Notes under the pieces: model-generated
What the model saw: only the letters and a program-made list of their open reading frames with translations
The model's database searches: none
Told to the model about the DNA's origin: nothing
NCBI GenBank assembly: GCA_903902855.1
Contig: CAIUWK010000072.1
Coordinates: 1 to 64,000 of the forward strand
Reading direction: 5' to 3'
DNA: 64,000 bases
Source: an uncultured Geobacter sp.
GTDB lineage: Bacteria > Desulfobacterota > Desulfuromonadia > Geobacterales > CAIOGM01
Program-made: the position numbers and the translations under genes
In this document: piece after piece, positions 38,160 to 47,007 of the stretch
How the letters are laid out: each line of letters starts with the position of its first letter
Position numbering within the stretch: position 1 is the first letter of the stretch

Positions 38160-38483
38160 ATGTCTGAACATATTCTTGATGCCGTTTATCAGGTCATTCT
38201 TGACCGGAAGGCGAATCCGTCGGACAGCTCCTACACCGCCTCCCTCATGGCTAAGGGGATCGACAAGATCCTGAAAAAAATCGGCGAAGAGGCCACCGAG
38301 GTCGTCATCGCCGGCAAGGGGGGGAGCCGAGAAGAGGTTGTCTACGAGAGCGCCGATCTGCTCTACCACCTGCTGGTCCTCCTGGGGTACCGTGATATCA
38401 CACCGACAGAAGTCTATGACGAGCTTGGCCGCCGCTTCGGCGTCTCCGGTATCGCCGAAAAGGCGTCACGTCTCAATAGTTGA
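38160..38483 (+). CDS. hisE: Phosphoribosyl-ATP pyrophosphohydrolase HisE
   Basis: This enzyme of 107 residues performs step 2 of histidine synthesis, removing pyrophosphate from PR-ATP. The MazG-like fold is recognised by SYTASLMAKGIDKILKKIGEEATEVVIA and the metal-binding ESADLLYHLLVLL. It is the stand-alone HisE form, not a HisIE fusion, so HisI is encoded elsewhere. It lies 18 bp after hisF and ends before the promoter of the rpsU block. Confidence 0.96.
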   Translation: MSEHILDAVYQVILDRKANPSDSSYTASLMAKGIDKILKKIGEEATEVVIAGKGGSREEVVYESADLLYHLLVLLGYRDITPTEVYDELGRRFGVSGIAEKASRLNS

Positions 38484-38538
38484 ACCAAAAAATGTTTTAG
38501 TTCGATCTGGATTGAAAGTCTCTCTGCTTGTTTTTTTC

Positions 38539-38567
38539 TTGACAATCCTCTCGCTTCTCCGTACTGT
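38539..38567 (+). promoter_or_regulatory. Sigma-70 promoter for rpsU-yqeY-dnaG-rpoD
   Basis: TTGACA (38539-38544), a 17-bp spacer and TACTGT (38562-38567) lie about 80 bases before rpsU. The matches and spacing are near consensus. Confidence 0.7.
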
Positions 38568-38645
38568 GTCCATTCCCTGAAGAAGTGCTTACTGGCAAAC
38601 CCTGATACGTCTGTAAATTTTTCGTCGAGAAGGGAGGGGATTTGT

Positions 38646-38843
38646 ATGCCGGGAGTGAGGGTAAAAGATGTTGAGCCGTTTGAACTTGCCTTGAGGAAGT
38701 TCAAGAAGCAGTGCGAGAAGGCGGGCATTGTTTCGGAACTGCGCAAGAGAGAGGCTTACGAGAAGCCGAGTATCAAGAGAAAAAAGAAGGCAATTGCCGC
38801 CCGCAAGCGTGCGCTGAAAAAACAGCGCAAGATCATTGAGTAA
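38646..38843 (+). CDS. rpsU: 30S ribosomal protein S21
   Basis: This small basic ribosomal protein of 65 residues helps in mRNA binding at the 30S platform. The sequence [20 protein letters not shown] and the Lys/Arg-rich tail identify it. It opens the classical macromolecular-synthesis block together with dnaG and rpoD, here with yqeY and cvpA between. GGGAGGGG precedes the ATG. Confidence 0.97.
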   Translation: MPGVRVKDVEPFELALRKFKKQCEKAGIVSELRKREAYEKPSIKRKKKAIAARKRALKKQRKIIE

Positions 38844-38852
38844 GAGAGAATC

Positions 38853-39296
38853 ATGACCCTGCGTGAACGGCTGGACGATGATCTGAAAAAGGCCATGAGG
38901 GCCAGAGATGATGTCAGCCTTTCCGTCATCAGAAACATCCGCTCGGTGGTTAAAAACCGGGAGATTGACCGGAAGTGTATCCTTGACGACTCGGGAATAG
39001 CCGAAGTCATCACGTCACTGGTCAAGCAGCGCCGGGACTCGATCCGGATGTTTCGTGAGGCAGGTCGGGATGAACTGGTAGCAAAGGAAGAGAGCGAGTT
39101 AGCTCTGCTGCTCGATTTTCTCCCCAGTCAGTTGACCGCTGAAGAGATAGAGCAGATCGTTTCCGCAGCGATGGTCGCAACCGGAGCCCTCTCCATGAAG
39201 GATATGGGAGCGTTGATGAAAGCCGTCATTCCTCAAGTAGCCGGTCGAGCGGATGGCTCCTTGGTCAGCCGAATTGTCAAGGAAAAGCTTTCCTGA
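38853..39296 (+). CDS. yqeY: GatB/YqeY domain protein
   Basis: This 147-residue protein is homologous to the tail domain of GatB, the amidotransferase that makes Gln-tRNA. Hallmarks are LRERLDDDLKKAMRARDDVSLSVIRNI at the start, then QRRDSIRMFREAGRDELVAKEE and GALMKAVIPQVAGRADGSLVSRIVKEKL. It may assist tRNA-dependent reactions, but the stand-alone role is not settled. It follows rpsU by 9 bp and is probably cotranscribed. Confidence 0.95.
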   Translation: MTLRERLDDDLKKAMRARDDVSLSVIRNIRSVVKNREIDRKCILDDSGIAEVITSLVKQRRDSIRMFREAGRDELVAKEESELALLLDFLPSQLTAEEIEQIVSAAMVATGALSMKDMGALMKAVIPQVAGRADGSLVSRIVKEKLS

Positions 39297-39336
39297 AAGA
39301 TCACCGCTGCTTTTTCCTGCCGTTAGTAACTCCACC

Positions 39337-39364
39337 GTAGGGGCAATCGCAAGATTGCCCCTAC
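39337..39364. terminator. GTAGGGGC-family palindrome between yqeY and cvpA
   Basis: GTAGGGGCAATC and GATTGCCCCTAC form a perfect 12-bp stem with a GCAA loop, followed by TTTT. It is one of three related palindromes in the window and could attenuate transcription. Confidence 0.65.
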
Positions 39365-39433
39365 TTTTACGTACTCTCTTTTCGGGGGGATGTCCTGATA
39401 GAATACCTGATCTGGGGCGTTTTACTGCTGTTC

Positions 39434-39871
39434 ATGGTAAAAGGTTTCCTGAAAGGGGTGGTCCGGGAGGTCTGCTCTCTGCTGGGTCTGGTGGGGGGCG
39501 GGTGGGCTGCCTTTCGGTATTCCCCCTCCTTGGCGGTTCTGATGAAGCCGCTCCTGCCGTTACCCCATGGCATATCCATCGTTCTGGCGTTCGTGCTGAT
39601 TCTTCTCATCTCCGGAATTCTTGCCTGGCTAGTGGGGCACCTGCTGACCTCTCTGTTCAAGCTGGTTCTTCTTGGCGGGGTAAACCGCATGGGGGGGGGC
39701 GCCTTCGGCCTGCTGGAAGGAGCTCTGCTTCTCTGCATACTGCTGGCCCTGGGGAGCGGCCCGTGGGCGCCGAAATCCGTGAAGCAGAATGTGGAAAGAT
39801 CGGCCACGGCTCGCCCCTTCGTGAGCTGCGGCCGGGAACTTCTGGATGGATGGCGGCGGGTAAAGCAATGA
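39434..39871 (+). CDS. CvpA-family membrane protein
   Basis: This inner-membrane protein of at least 145 residues has four hydrophobic segments and the family signature VKGFLKGVVREVCSLLGLVGGGWAAF. CvpA is needed for colicin V production in E. coli and for envelope robustness. The frame stays open upstream of the ATG at 39434 and would encode LIEYLIWGVLLLF, the usual first part of TM1, but no ATG, GTG or TTG serves it. A rare start near 39394, after a run of G, is possible, so the true N-terminus is uncertain. It lies between yqeY and dnaG. Confidence 0.85.
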   Translation: MVKGFLKGVVREVCSLLGLVGGGWAAFRYSPSLAVLMKPLLPLPHGISIVLAFVLILLISGILAWLVGHLLTSLFKLVLLGGVNRMGGGAFGLLEGALLLCILLALGSGPWAPKSVKQNVERSATARPFVSCGRELLDGWRRVKQ

Positions 39872-39928
39872 CAATTTACGAATTTGAACCCGTAATTCAT
39901 ACTTACTAATTCGTGATTGGATTTAATT

Positions 39929-41716
39929 GTGGCTCAGCTTTCCGACGAGATCATCAACGAGGTCCGGGATCGGGCCAAGATTCAGGAGATAGTAGCCGAG
40001 TACGTCAGTCTGAAGCGGGCGGGTGCCAATGCCCTGGGGCTCTGCCCCTTTCACGGTGAGAAGAGCCCGTCGTTCAACGTCAATCCTGGACGGGGGATCT
40101 TTCACTGCTTCGGTTGCGGCGTGGGAGGTGATGTCTTTACCTTCCTGATGAAGATCGAGGGGCTTGATTTTCCGGAGGCGGTCCGTTTTCTGGCGAAACG
40201 GGTGGGTGTCGTCATCGAAGAGCGTGCCGTTTCCCCCGGTGAGAAGCGGCGGGTGGATGAGCGGGAACGGTTTTTCCGGATCAATGAGCTGGCGGTGGCC
40301 TTCTATCGCCGTTACCTCCTGGAAGATCGGGAGGCAGCACCGGCCCGGGAGTACCTGAAACGACGGGGAGTGGATGATGCCATTGCCGAGGCCTACCGAC
40401 TGGGATTCGCTCCCGACCGGTGGGATCTTCTGACCCGCCACTTGGAGCGGCAGGGGGTGGCGCCGGAACAGGCGGAAAAGCTGGGGCTGCTCCGGAGAAG
40501 GGATGGCGGTGGTTATTACGACACCTTCCGGAACCGGCTCCTCTTCGTCATTGCCGATCCCCAGGGGCACACCATCGGTTTCGGTGGTCGGGTGCTGGAT
40601 GACTCGCTCCCCAAGTATATCAATTCTCCGGAATCGCCGGTCTACCGCAAGAGCGAGGTGCTCTTCGGCATCCATCTGGCAAAGCCGGCCATGCGGGAAA
40701 GCGGCAGAGTCCTCATTGTGGAGGGATACTTCGATCACCTGGCTCTCTATCAGGCCGGGGTGAAAAACGTGGTGGCTGCCTGTGGCACGGCACTGACGGA
40801 ACAGCACCTTAAACTCCTCAGCCGTTATGCCGGACGGATCGATATCCTTTTTGATGCCGACGGGGCCGGTCGGAAGGCGACCCTGCGCACCGTGGACCTC
40901 TGTCTCACGGAACAGGTGCCGGCCAACGTGGTGGAACTCCCCCAGGGGGAAGATCCCGATAGCTTTATTCGGAAAGAGGGAAAAGAACCCTTTGCCGCGT
41001 TGGTGGCGCGGGCGCGTCCTGCCTTTGATTTTCTCACACGGGAGACCTTGAAGCGGGAGAACGTGGGGAGCGCCGACGGCAAGGCCCGGGTGGCCAACGA
41101 GTTGGCGCCGCGGCTCTTGAAAATCCGGGACCTCATCGAGCGGGAGCGGTATCTTGAGGAGCTTGCCCGTTCGCTGGATATCGATCCGCGGCTCCTGCGG
41201 CAGAGTATGGGGCGCGACCCGGTTCGAGCCGAGCGGATTGCAACTCGGGAGCGGGGACCTGCCACGGGGGGAGATCCCGAGGAGATGCTTCTGGCGATCA
41301 TGGGGAAGTTTCCTCCGCTGGCCCGGAGTGTGGCCGCCGAGGGGGTCGACGCCTTCTTTCGTCCCGAGTTGGCGGGCATCGCCGGCGAGATCATGCGGCA
41401 GATGCTTGAAGTAGAACGGGTGGATTGGCCGGCGGTACTCCGGCTGGTAACTCCGGACGAGGAACGAAGCCGGCTGGCCGCGCTGTTCATCGACGAAACC
41501 CATCTCAACGACATGGACGTGGACAAGGCGGTCGCCCAGTGTCGGGCGAGCCGGGAGAAGGCCCTTCTTGGAGAGGCCAAGACCCTCCGGCAGGAATTGT
41601 TCCGGGTTGAACCGGAAAGCGAACGTTACTGGGAGATTCTGAGACGTCTCGATGAGTTACGAGCCAGAAAATCTCTGGTATCATCATCAGGCAGGAATCA
41701 GACAGAGGTGCATTGA
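39929..41716 (+). CDS. dnaG: DNA primase DnaG
   Basis: This primase of about 595 residues makes RNA primers at the replication fork. The N-terminal zinc finger has [11 protein letters not shown] and FHCFGCG. The TOPRIM core has [14 protein letters not shown] and [12 protein letters not shown], carrying the acidic metal ligands. The C-terminal helicase-binding region is helical. The start is GTG 39929 ([12 protein letters not shown]); a TTG 12 bases earlier is an alternative, and neither has a clear ribosome site. Its stop overlaps rpoD by one base (TGATG). Confidence 0.95.
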   Translation: MAQLSDEIINEVRDRAKIQEIVAEYVSLKRAGANALGLCPFHGEKSPSFNVNPGRGIFHCFGCGVGGDVFTFLMKIEGLDFPEAVRFLAKRVGVVIEERAVSPGEKRRVDERERFFRINELAVAFYRRYLLEDREAAPAREYLKRRGVDDAIAEAYRLGFAPDRWDLLTRHLERQGVAPEQAEKLGLLRRRDGGGYYDTFRNRLLFVIADPQGHTIGFGGRVLDDSLPKYINSPESPVYRKSEVLFGIHLAKPAMRESGRVLIVEGYFDHLALYQAGVKNVVAACGTALTEQHLKLLSRYAGRIDILFDADGAGRKATLRTVDLCLTEQVPANVVELPQGEDPDSFIRKEGKEPFAALVARARPAFDFLTRETLKRENVGSADGKARVANELAPRLLKIRDLIERERYLEELARSLDIDPRLLRQSMGRDPVRAERIATRERGPATGGDPEEMLLAIMGKFPPLARSVAAEGVDAFFRPELAGIAGEIMRQMLEVERVDWPAVLRLVTPDEERSRLAALFIDETHLNDMDVDKAVAQCRASREKALLGEAKTLRQELFRVEPESERYWEILRRLDELRARKSLVSSSGRNQTEVH

Positions 41717-43479
41717 TGGCCAAGAAGAGTATGGAAGAAGTGAAACAGTTGATCGATATGGGCAAAGAAAAAGGTTTTCTGACCTATGACGAGGTGAATG
41801 ACCTCCTCCCCCCCGATATCGTCTCCTCCGAGCAGATCGATGATGTCATGAGCATGTTCGGTGAGATGGACATCGAGGTGGTGGATTCCGCTCAAAAGGT
41901 GAAAATTCCCAAGATCAAGCTGGATCTGGATGAAGACGAAGAGGCCGAGGGCGAACAGGAAGAGATGGAGTTCGAACCGGGGACCCTTGGTCGAACCAGC
42001 GATCCGGTGAGGATGTACCTCCGGGAGATGGGGTCGGTTTCCCTGTTGACCCGGGAGGGCGAGGTTGAAATAGCCAAGCGGATCGAGGATGGGGACCGGG
42101 ATGTGGCTAGCGTCATCCTCAACACCCCCATCACCGTCAAAGAGGTCCTCGCCCTGGGAGAGCGTCTTCGAAAGGGGCAGATCGTCCCCACCGAGATCAG
42201 CAAGGATGTGGAAGAAGATGTGGAACTGGAGGAGGACGAGGAGGACCCCAGCAAGCTCCGTCTCCTTGCGGTCATAGACGAGATTCGAGCCTATGACATA
42301 CGGATGGAGGAGCTGCATCTGGTATTGGAGCCCGCCACTCTCGGGGAGACGGAACGGCAGGTGGCCGTCGGTGAACTGATCCGGGTGAAGGAGAAGACTG
42401 CTGAACTGGTCAAGTCGCTCCGACTCAAGGACCGCCACATCGAGATCATTGCCCAGCGGCTGAAAGAGCTCTCCCAGAAGGTCGAGAAGCTGATGTCCCG
42501 AAACCAGGAGATTTCCGTCGCTCTCCCACATACTCCCGCCGAGATCGAAGAGCTGCTGGCTCGTCTCTCAACTGCCCCGGAAGAGAGTGCCGCCATCCTT
42601 GCCACGCTGGGGATCGATGCTGAGGAGGCGCAGAAGCTGGAGAAGAAACTGGCCAGTGCCCGGCGCGACCTGAAGGAGATCGAGCAGAAATCAGGATTCC
42701 ACCCCACCGAACTGGCCCGGGCCATCAAGGCCATCGAAGAAGGGGAGCGCAAATCCAAACTGGCCAAGAGCGAACTGGTGGAGGCCAACCTCCGGCTGGT
42801 GGTCTCCATCGCCAAGAAGTATACCAACCGTGGGTTGCAGTTCCTGGACCTGATTCAGGAGGGGAATATCGGCCTCATGAAAGCGGTGGACAAGTTCGAA
42901 TATCAGCGCGGGTACAAGTTCTCAACCTACGCCACCTGGTGGATCAGGCAGGCGATTACCCGCGCCATTGCCGATCAGGCCCGGACTATCCGGATTCCGG
43001 TGCATATGATCGAGACCATCAACAAGTTGATCCGGACCAGCCGGCAGCTCGTTCAGGAGATCGGTCGGGAGCCGTCACCGGAGGAGATCGCCGAGCGGAT
43101 GCAGCTTCCCTTGGACAAGGTACGTAAAGTCCTCAAGATCGCCAAGGAGCCGATCTCCCTTGAGACACCCATCGGCGAGGAGGAAGATTCTCACCTGGGT
43201 GACTTCATCGAGGACAAGGGGGTCGTCTCTCCCCTGGAGGCGGTGATCAAGGCCAATCTTTCCGAGCAGACGGCACGGGTCCTCAACACCCTTACCCCCC
43301 GTGAGGAAAAGGTGCTCCGGATGCGATTCGGCATCGGGGAAAAGAGCGACCATACTCTGGAAGAGGTGGGTCAGGACTTCGAGGTGACCCGGGAACGTAT
43401 CCGGCAGATCGAGGCCAAGGCGCTGCGCAAATTGCGTCATCCCAGCCGGAGCAAGAAATTGAAGAGCTTCGTGGAGTAG
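41716..43479 (+). CDS. rpoD: RNA polymerase primary sigma factor RpoD (sigma-70)
   Basis: This housekeeping sigma factor has about 587 residues. Region 1.1 is at the N-terminus ([27 protein letters not shown]). Region 1.2 is [15 protein letters not shown], followed by the non-conserved acidic region. Region 2 has [27 protein letters not shown] and [15 protein letters not shown]. Region 4 ends with the helix-turn-helix in [33 protein letters not shown] 41716 follows AGAGG and overlaps the dnaG stop. A strong terminator follows, which closes the block. Confidence 0.98.
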   Translation: MAKKSMEEVKQLIDMGKEKGFLTYDEVNDLLPPDIVSSEQIDDVMSMFGEMDIEVVDSAQKVKIPKIKLDLDEDEEAEGEQEEMEFEPGTLGRTSDPVRMYLREMGSVSLLTREGEVEIAKRIEDGDRDVASVILNTPITVKEVLALGERLRKGQIVPTEISKDVEEDVELEEDEEDPSKLRLLAVIDEIRAYDIRMEELHLVLEPATLGETERQVAVGELIRVKEKTAELVKSLRLKDRHIEIIAQRLKELSQKVEKLMSRNQEISVALPHTPAEIEELLARLSTAPEESAAILATLGIDAEEAQKLEKKLASARRDLKEIEQKSGFHPTELARAIKAIEEGERKSKLAKSELVEANLRLVVSIAKKYTNRGLQFLDLIQEGNIGLMKAVDKFEYQRGYKFSTYATWWIRQAITRAIADQARTIRIPVHMIETINKLIRTSRQLVQEIGREPSPEEIAERMQLPLDKVRKVLKIAKEPISLETPIGEEEDSHLGDFIEDKGVVSPLEAVIKANLSEQTARVLNTLTPREEKVLRMRFGIGEKSDHTLEEVGQDFEVTRERIRQIEAKALRKLRHPSRSKKLKSFVE

Positions 43480-43509
43480 AGGTCGGTGTTGGTTCCGACG
43501 TGATTCATG

Positions 43510-43544
43510 ACAAGGGCGCACCGGATTTTTCGGTGCGCCCTTGT
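43510..43544 (+). terminator. Intrinsic terminator after rpoD
   Basis: ACAAGGGCGCACCG and CGGTGCGCCCTTGT form a perfect 14-bp stem with a GATTTTT loop, 30 bases after the rpoD stop. Confidence 0.85.
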
Positions 43545-43605
43545 GTATTGACGACACGAAACAAGGCATTTAACCAGGGATGTACAGGATAGACAGGATA
43601 AATCA

Positions 43606-44358
43606 ATGTCCGAGACAATCGTCATCACCGCAGCCACCCATACTGAGCTCTCCCTGATGCTCAGGAGCCTGGGAGGCCGGACCGTGGAAACCGCCGGCGG
43701 ATTCCCCATCTGGGAGAGTGATATTGCCGCCGGACGGATCGTCATGGCCGTTACCGGCATGGGGAAGATCAACGCCGCCGCCGCTGCCGCCGTCCTGTGC
43801 GAACGGTTCCGACCGGAGCTCATCATCAACACCGGCTGCGCTGGGGCTTTTCCCGAAAGTGGTTTGACCGTGGGGGATCTGGCGCTGGCCGGAGTGGAAA
43901 TTGCTGCCGACGAAGGGGTTCTCACCTCCACCGGTTGGCTCTCCTACGAGGGGATCGGCATCGCTGCGGTGGAGAGCCAAGGGAGACGTTATTTTAACGA
44001 ATTCCCCCTTTCTCCCGCAGTCGCCCGGCAAGCTCTCAGCCTGGCTGTTGAGTTGGGTGACCCCCTCAGCTGCGGAACATTTCTTACGGTCTCCACCTGC
44101 AGCGGTACCGTTGCGCGGGGGCGTGAGCTGTATGAGCGGTTTGGAGCTCCCCTCTGCGAGAATATGGAAGGGGCCGCCGTGGTCCAGGTGGCGCTCCGTT
44201 ACGGCGTGGAGGCGCTGGAGTTGCGGGGGGTGAGCAACCTGGTTGAAGAGCGGAATCTCTCCCGCTGGAACATCCCGCTGGCCGTGGAGCGGTCCCAGCT
44301 CTTTCTTCTGAAGTTTATTGCCTCACGGGGCAAGGAGTACTCCATATGTCCCACCTGA
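43606..44358 (+). CDS. mqnB: Futalosine hydrolase MqnB
   Basis: This enzyme of 250 residues belongs to the futalosine route to menaquinone. It releases the base from futalosine (or aminodeoxyfutalosine) to give dehypoxanthine futalosine. The nucleosidase fold shows TAATHTEL, VMAVTGMGKINAAAAAAVL, INTGCAGAFP and CENMEGAAVVQVA, with the catalytic Glu in the last block. The next gene, mqnD, overlaps it by 13 bases, which supports the assignment. A short CAGGATAAACAGG-type repeat lies just upstream. Confidence 0.95.
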   Translation: MSETIVITAATHTELSLMLRSLGGRTVETAGGFPIWESDIAAGRIVMAVTGMGKINAAAAAAVLCERFRPELIINTGCAGAFPESGLTVGDLALAGVEIAADEGVLTSTGWLSYEGIGIAAVESQGRRYFNEFPLSPAVARQALSLAVELGDPLSCGTFLTVSTCSGTVARGRELYERFGAPLCENMEGAAVVQVALRYGVEALELRGVSNLVEERNLSRWNIPLAVERSQLFLLKFIASRGKEYSICPT

Positions 44359-45179
44359 CTCTGGGTTTTTCCCCCTGTCCCAACGATACCTTCATCTTTC
44401 ATGCCCTGATCCATGGTCTCGTCTCTGCCGGCGGGCTCTCCTTCCGGGAGCGGCTGGAGGATGTGGAGAGTCTCAACCGGCTGGTCCTTGATCACTCCCT
44501 TGACATCAGCAAGATCTCCTTCCACCTCCTGGGGCACATTCGTGATGATTATGCCCTCCTCCGGTCGGGGGGGGCTCTGGGAAGGGGGTGCGGACCGCTG
44601 GTGGTGGCTCGCCATCCCTTTGATCCTTCCGAGTTGCGGGGGAAGCGGATCGCCATCCCCGGTCGGTACACCACGGCATCTCTGCTGCTGCGACTCTTTG
44701 ACCCGGCTCTTGATACCCTCGTGATCATGCCGTTTCACGAGATCATGGGGGGGGTGGCCCGGGGGGAGGTGGATGCCGGGGTCATCATCCACGAATCGCG
44801 TTTCACCTACGGGGAGCAGGGGCTTCACTCCATCCTTGACCTGGGGAAATGGTGGGAAGAGGAAACGGGACAGCCGATTCCTCTGGGGGGGATCGTGGCC
44901 CGTCGTGACTTGGGAACCGGGACGCTGTTGGTGATTGAGCATGCCCTTCGGGAGAGCGTCCTTTATGCTCAGACTTATCCTGATGCGGCGCGGGAGTATA
45001 TCCGTGCCCACTCCCAGGAGATGAGCGATGAGGTCTGCGACGCCCACATCACTCTCTACGTCAACCGCCACTCCGTGGAGCTGGGGGATGACGGCGAAGC
45101 CGCAGTCATGACCCTCCTGGAGCGGGGAGAGGCAGCCGGCATTATCCCCCGTTCCACCCGGTCACCCTTCATCCTGTAA
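44346..45179 (+). CDS. mqnD: 1,4-dihydroxy-6-naphthoate synthase MqnD
   Basis: This enzyme of 277 residues converts cyclic dehypoxanthine futalosine to 1,4-dihydroxy-6-naphthoate, the last futalosine-specific step. The family start LTLGFSPCPNDTFIFHALIHG is present. It has a periplasmic-binding-protein-like fold, with GRYTTASLLLRLF and AGVIIHESRFTYGEQGL. The overlap with mqnB (13 bp) implies a single operon. MqnA and MqnC are not in the window. Its 3' end overlaps the convergent ferredoxin gene by 18 bases. Confidence 0.96.
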   Translation: MSHLTLGFSPCPNDTFIFHALIHGLVSAGGLSFRERLEDVESLNRLVLDHSLDISKISFHLLGHIRDDYALLRSGGALGRGCGPLVVARHPFDPSELRGKRIAIPGRYTTASLLLRLFDPALDTLVIMPFHEIMGGVARGEVDAGVIIHESRFTYGEQGLHSILDLGKWWEEETGQPIPLGGIVARRDLGTGTLLVIEHALRESVLYAQTYPDAAREYIRAHSQEMSDEVCDAHITLYVNRHSVELGDDGEAAVMTLLERGEAAGIIPRSTRSPFIL

Positions 45180-45458
45180 AAAGCTGTCTCTCGCAGCCAC
45201 CGCCCCCACGAGGCAGGCCTCGGCACAGCTGCCGCAACGGCTGCAGCGTCCGGCGTCGGTAAGGAGGGCGTATTTGCGGTAACCGGAAACTTCGAGAGTC
45301 AGAAGATGAAGAGGGCAGGCGGCGACGCAGCGGCCGCACCCGGTGCAACGTGCGGGAATGATACCGGGGGGGGAGGAGATACCCCCCACTACAGCGGCAG
45401 GGGGAGCTGTTTCCACTCTTTCCGGGAACCGCGCGGTCCGGCATAGTACCGCTTGCAC
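45162..45458 (-). CDS. Small 2[4Fe-4S] ferredoxin-like protein
   Basis: This protein of up to 98 residues has two cluster-binding motifs: CTGCGRCVAACP and CSRCGSCAEACLVGA. They fit a bacterial two-cluster ferredoxin. The longest frame starts at GTG 45458, but that overlaps the small gene upstream by 70 bases. GTG codons at 45413 or near 45386 (next to the upstream stop) are alternatives, and the N-terminal residues before CTGC look unstructured. It probably carries electrons; the partner is not evident. It converges on mqnD with an 18-base overlap. Confidence 0.8.
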   Translation of the reverse strand: MQAVLCRTARFPERVETAPPAAVVGGISSPPGIIPARCTGCGRCVAACPLHLLTLEVSGYRKYALLTDAGRCSRCGSCAEACLVGAVAARDSFLQDEG

Positions 45459-45559
45459 TCGGCGATGAGCGCGGCGGAACTCTGCTTGCAGCCGCGGCGG
45501 CAGGAGAGGCAGAGGGTATTGAGAGGGGTTTCTTTCTGGTTCTTGAGCGGTTTAATCAC
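45389..45559 (-). CDS. Small Cys-rich protein (CLSCRRGCKQ type)
   Basis: The C-terminal 45 residues (NTLCLSCRRGCKQSS, LIAECKRYYAGPRG) resemble small Geobacter proteins I have seen annotated as hypothetical, with CxxC...C...C spacing that could bind a metal. GTG 45559 gives about 56 residues; the frame stays open further upstream into repeat-like sequence. The ribosome site is weak. The overlap with the ferredoxin frame suggests that at least one of the two starts is later than drawn. The function is unknown. Confidence 0.5.
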   Translation of the reverse strand: MIKPLKNQKETPLNTLCLSCRRGCKQSSAALIAECKRYYAGPRGSRKEWKQLPLPL

Positions 45560-45604
45560 GAAAAGCGCCTTGTGTTGAGATAAAATTTTTTCAAAAAGGC
45601 GTTC

Positions 45605-45754
45605 ACCACAGAGGCACGGAGACACGGAGGATAATCTTAGACCATTTACAAATAGTCATATCGAGCTGAGTTCTAACGCTGGTCAAACCTTTTGGGTTAA
45701 ATCCAAAATCAGATTTTCAGTGATTTTCTCCGTGTCTCCGTGACTCCGTGGTTA
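45605..45754. repeat. Inverted CACAGAGGCACGGAG repeats flanking about 100 bp
   Basis: ACCACAGAGGCACGGAGACA near 45604-45623 is mirrored by TGTCTCCGTGACTCCGTGGT near 45734-45753, with one mismatch region. This motif is found between genes in many bacterial genomes. The enclosed 100 bp shows no gene. Confidence 0.75.
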
Positions 45755-45769
45755 CAGCCTCTTTGAAGG

Positions 45770-46843
45770 TTAGTCGATCTTCCGGAGCCAACAGAAGCTG
45801 TCGGGAAGCTTCCCGGTCTGGATGCCGCAGAGGGTGTCATAGAGCTTTTGGGTGATGCTCCCCACTCCCCCTTCACCCACCTGAAAGCATTCATCCTTGT
45901 AGCAGAGTTTTCCCACCGGGGTGATGACGGCCGCTGTACCGCTGCCGAAGGCCTCGGTTACCCTGCCTCCCTTGATGTCGGCCATGAGCTCGTCCACGTC
46001 GATCTGCCGCTCTTCCACTCCGTATCCCAGTTCCAGGGCCAGGCGCAGCACCGATTCACGGGTTATGCCGGGGAGGATGGTCCCCGCCAGCGGGGCGGTG
46101 ACGATCTTGTTGCCGTAGGCAAAGAACATGTTCATGGCCCCCACCTCTTCGATGTGGCGGCGCTCCACACCATCCAGCCAAAGGACCTGATCGTACCCCT
46201 TCTTCTTGGCCTCCAGCCCCGCCTTGAGGGAGGCGGCATAGTTGGCGCCGGTCTTCACCTCGCCGGTCCCTCCGGGTACGGCGCGGACATATTTGTCCTC
46301 CACCAGGATATTCACCGGGTTGAAGCCGGCGGCGTAATAGGCCCCCACCGGCGAGAGGATCACGTAGAAATAGAAGTGGTCCGACGGCTTGACCCCCAGC
46401 ACCGGCTCCACGGCGATCATGGTGGGGCGTATGTAGAGGGAGGTGCCGGGAGAAGAGGGAATCCACTCCCGTTCCAGGGAGACCAACTGGGCGATGCCGT
46501 CCAGGAAGAGCTCTTCCGGAACCTCGGGCATACACATCCTGGCTGCCGACTGGTTGAACCGCCGGGCGTTCATCTCGGGGCGGAAGAGGGTGATGGTCTC
46601 GTCTTCCCAGCGATACGCCTTCAGCCCTTCGAAGATCTCCTGGGCGTAGTGAAAGACCAGGCAGGCCGGGTCCAGGAGAAAGGGGGCATAGGGCTCGATC
46701 CGGGCGTCCACCCACCCTTGGCCGGCCTTCCACTCCGCCACCAGCATCCGGTCGGTAAAGAGTTTGCCGAAGCCAAGTTGGGTCTCGTCGGTATATTTCG
46801 ATTTTTTTCGCTCCTCCGGGAGCGGGAGTACTCTGATCTCCAT
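45770..46843 (-). CDS. ilvE: Branched-chain amino acid aminotransferase
   Basis: This class IV PLP-dependent aminotransferase of about 357 residues interconverts branched-chain amino acids and 2-oxo acids. It shows the long (eukaryote/Bacillus-like) BCAT form. Typical blocks are FHYAQEIFEGLKAYRWEDETITLFRP, LYIRPTMIAVEP, the PLP-lysine region VKTGANYAASLKAG and VLWLDGVERRHIEEVGAMNMFF. GSGTAAVITPVG marks the cofactor phosphate site. ATG 46843 has GGAGG 6 bases upstream; an ATG 12 bases earlier is less likely. It lies downstream of the Ehr-like operon on the same strand, about 160 bp away. Confidence 0.96.
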   Translation of the reverse strand: MEIRVLPLPEERKKSKYTDETQLGFGKLFTDRMLVAEWKAGQGWVDARIEPYAPFLLDPACLVFHYAQEIFEGLKAYRWEDETITLFRPEMNARRFNQSAARMCMPEVPEELFLDGIAQLVSLEREWIPSSPGTSLYIRPTMIAVEPVLGVKPSDHFYFYVILSPVGAYYAAGFNPVNILVEDKYVRAVPGGTGEVKTGANYAASLKAGLEAKKKGYDQVLWLDGVERRHIEEVGAMNMFFAYGNKIVTAPLAGTILPGITRESVLRLALELGYGVEERQIDVDELMADIKGGRVTEAFGSGTAAVITPVGKLCYKDECFQVGEGGVGSITQKLYDTLCGIQTGKLPDSFCWLRKID

Positions 46844-46896
46844 GCTATCCTCCACTGACTGCCGCGACGTGCGGCGTGAATTCTTCGTTTCTTTGC

Positions 46897-46927
46897 TTCT
46901 TTACTCCGTATCAGCCCCTGTTGTCAA
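46897..46927 (-). promoter_or_regulatory. Possible promoter for ilvE
   Basis: On the minus strand TTGACA (46927-46922) is followed after about 18 bases by TAAAGA, 55 bases before ilvE. The -10 element is weak. Confidence 0.35.
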
Positions 46928-47007
46928 GTCTTCACACTCCCGCGCCTCTTTGGTGGAACGTCACAGCCGTTATGGCTGCAGCGCATGTTTCGCCTTGATG
47001 GGGGGAA

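Noticed and set aside
39923..41503. Minus-strand frame of 526 codons opposite dnaG
   Set aside because: It lies fully opposite an unmistakable DnaG and has the low-complexity composition of antisense frames in GC-rich DNA.
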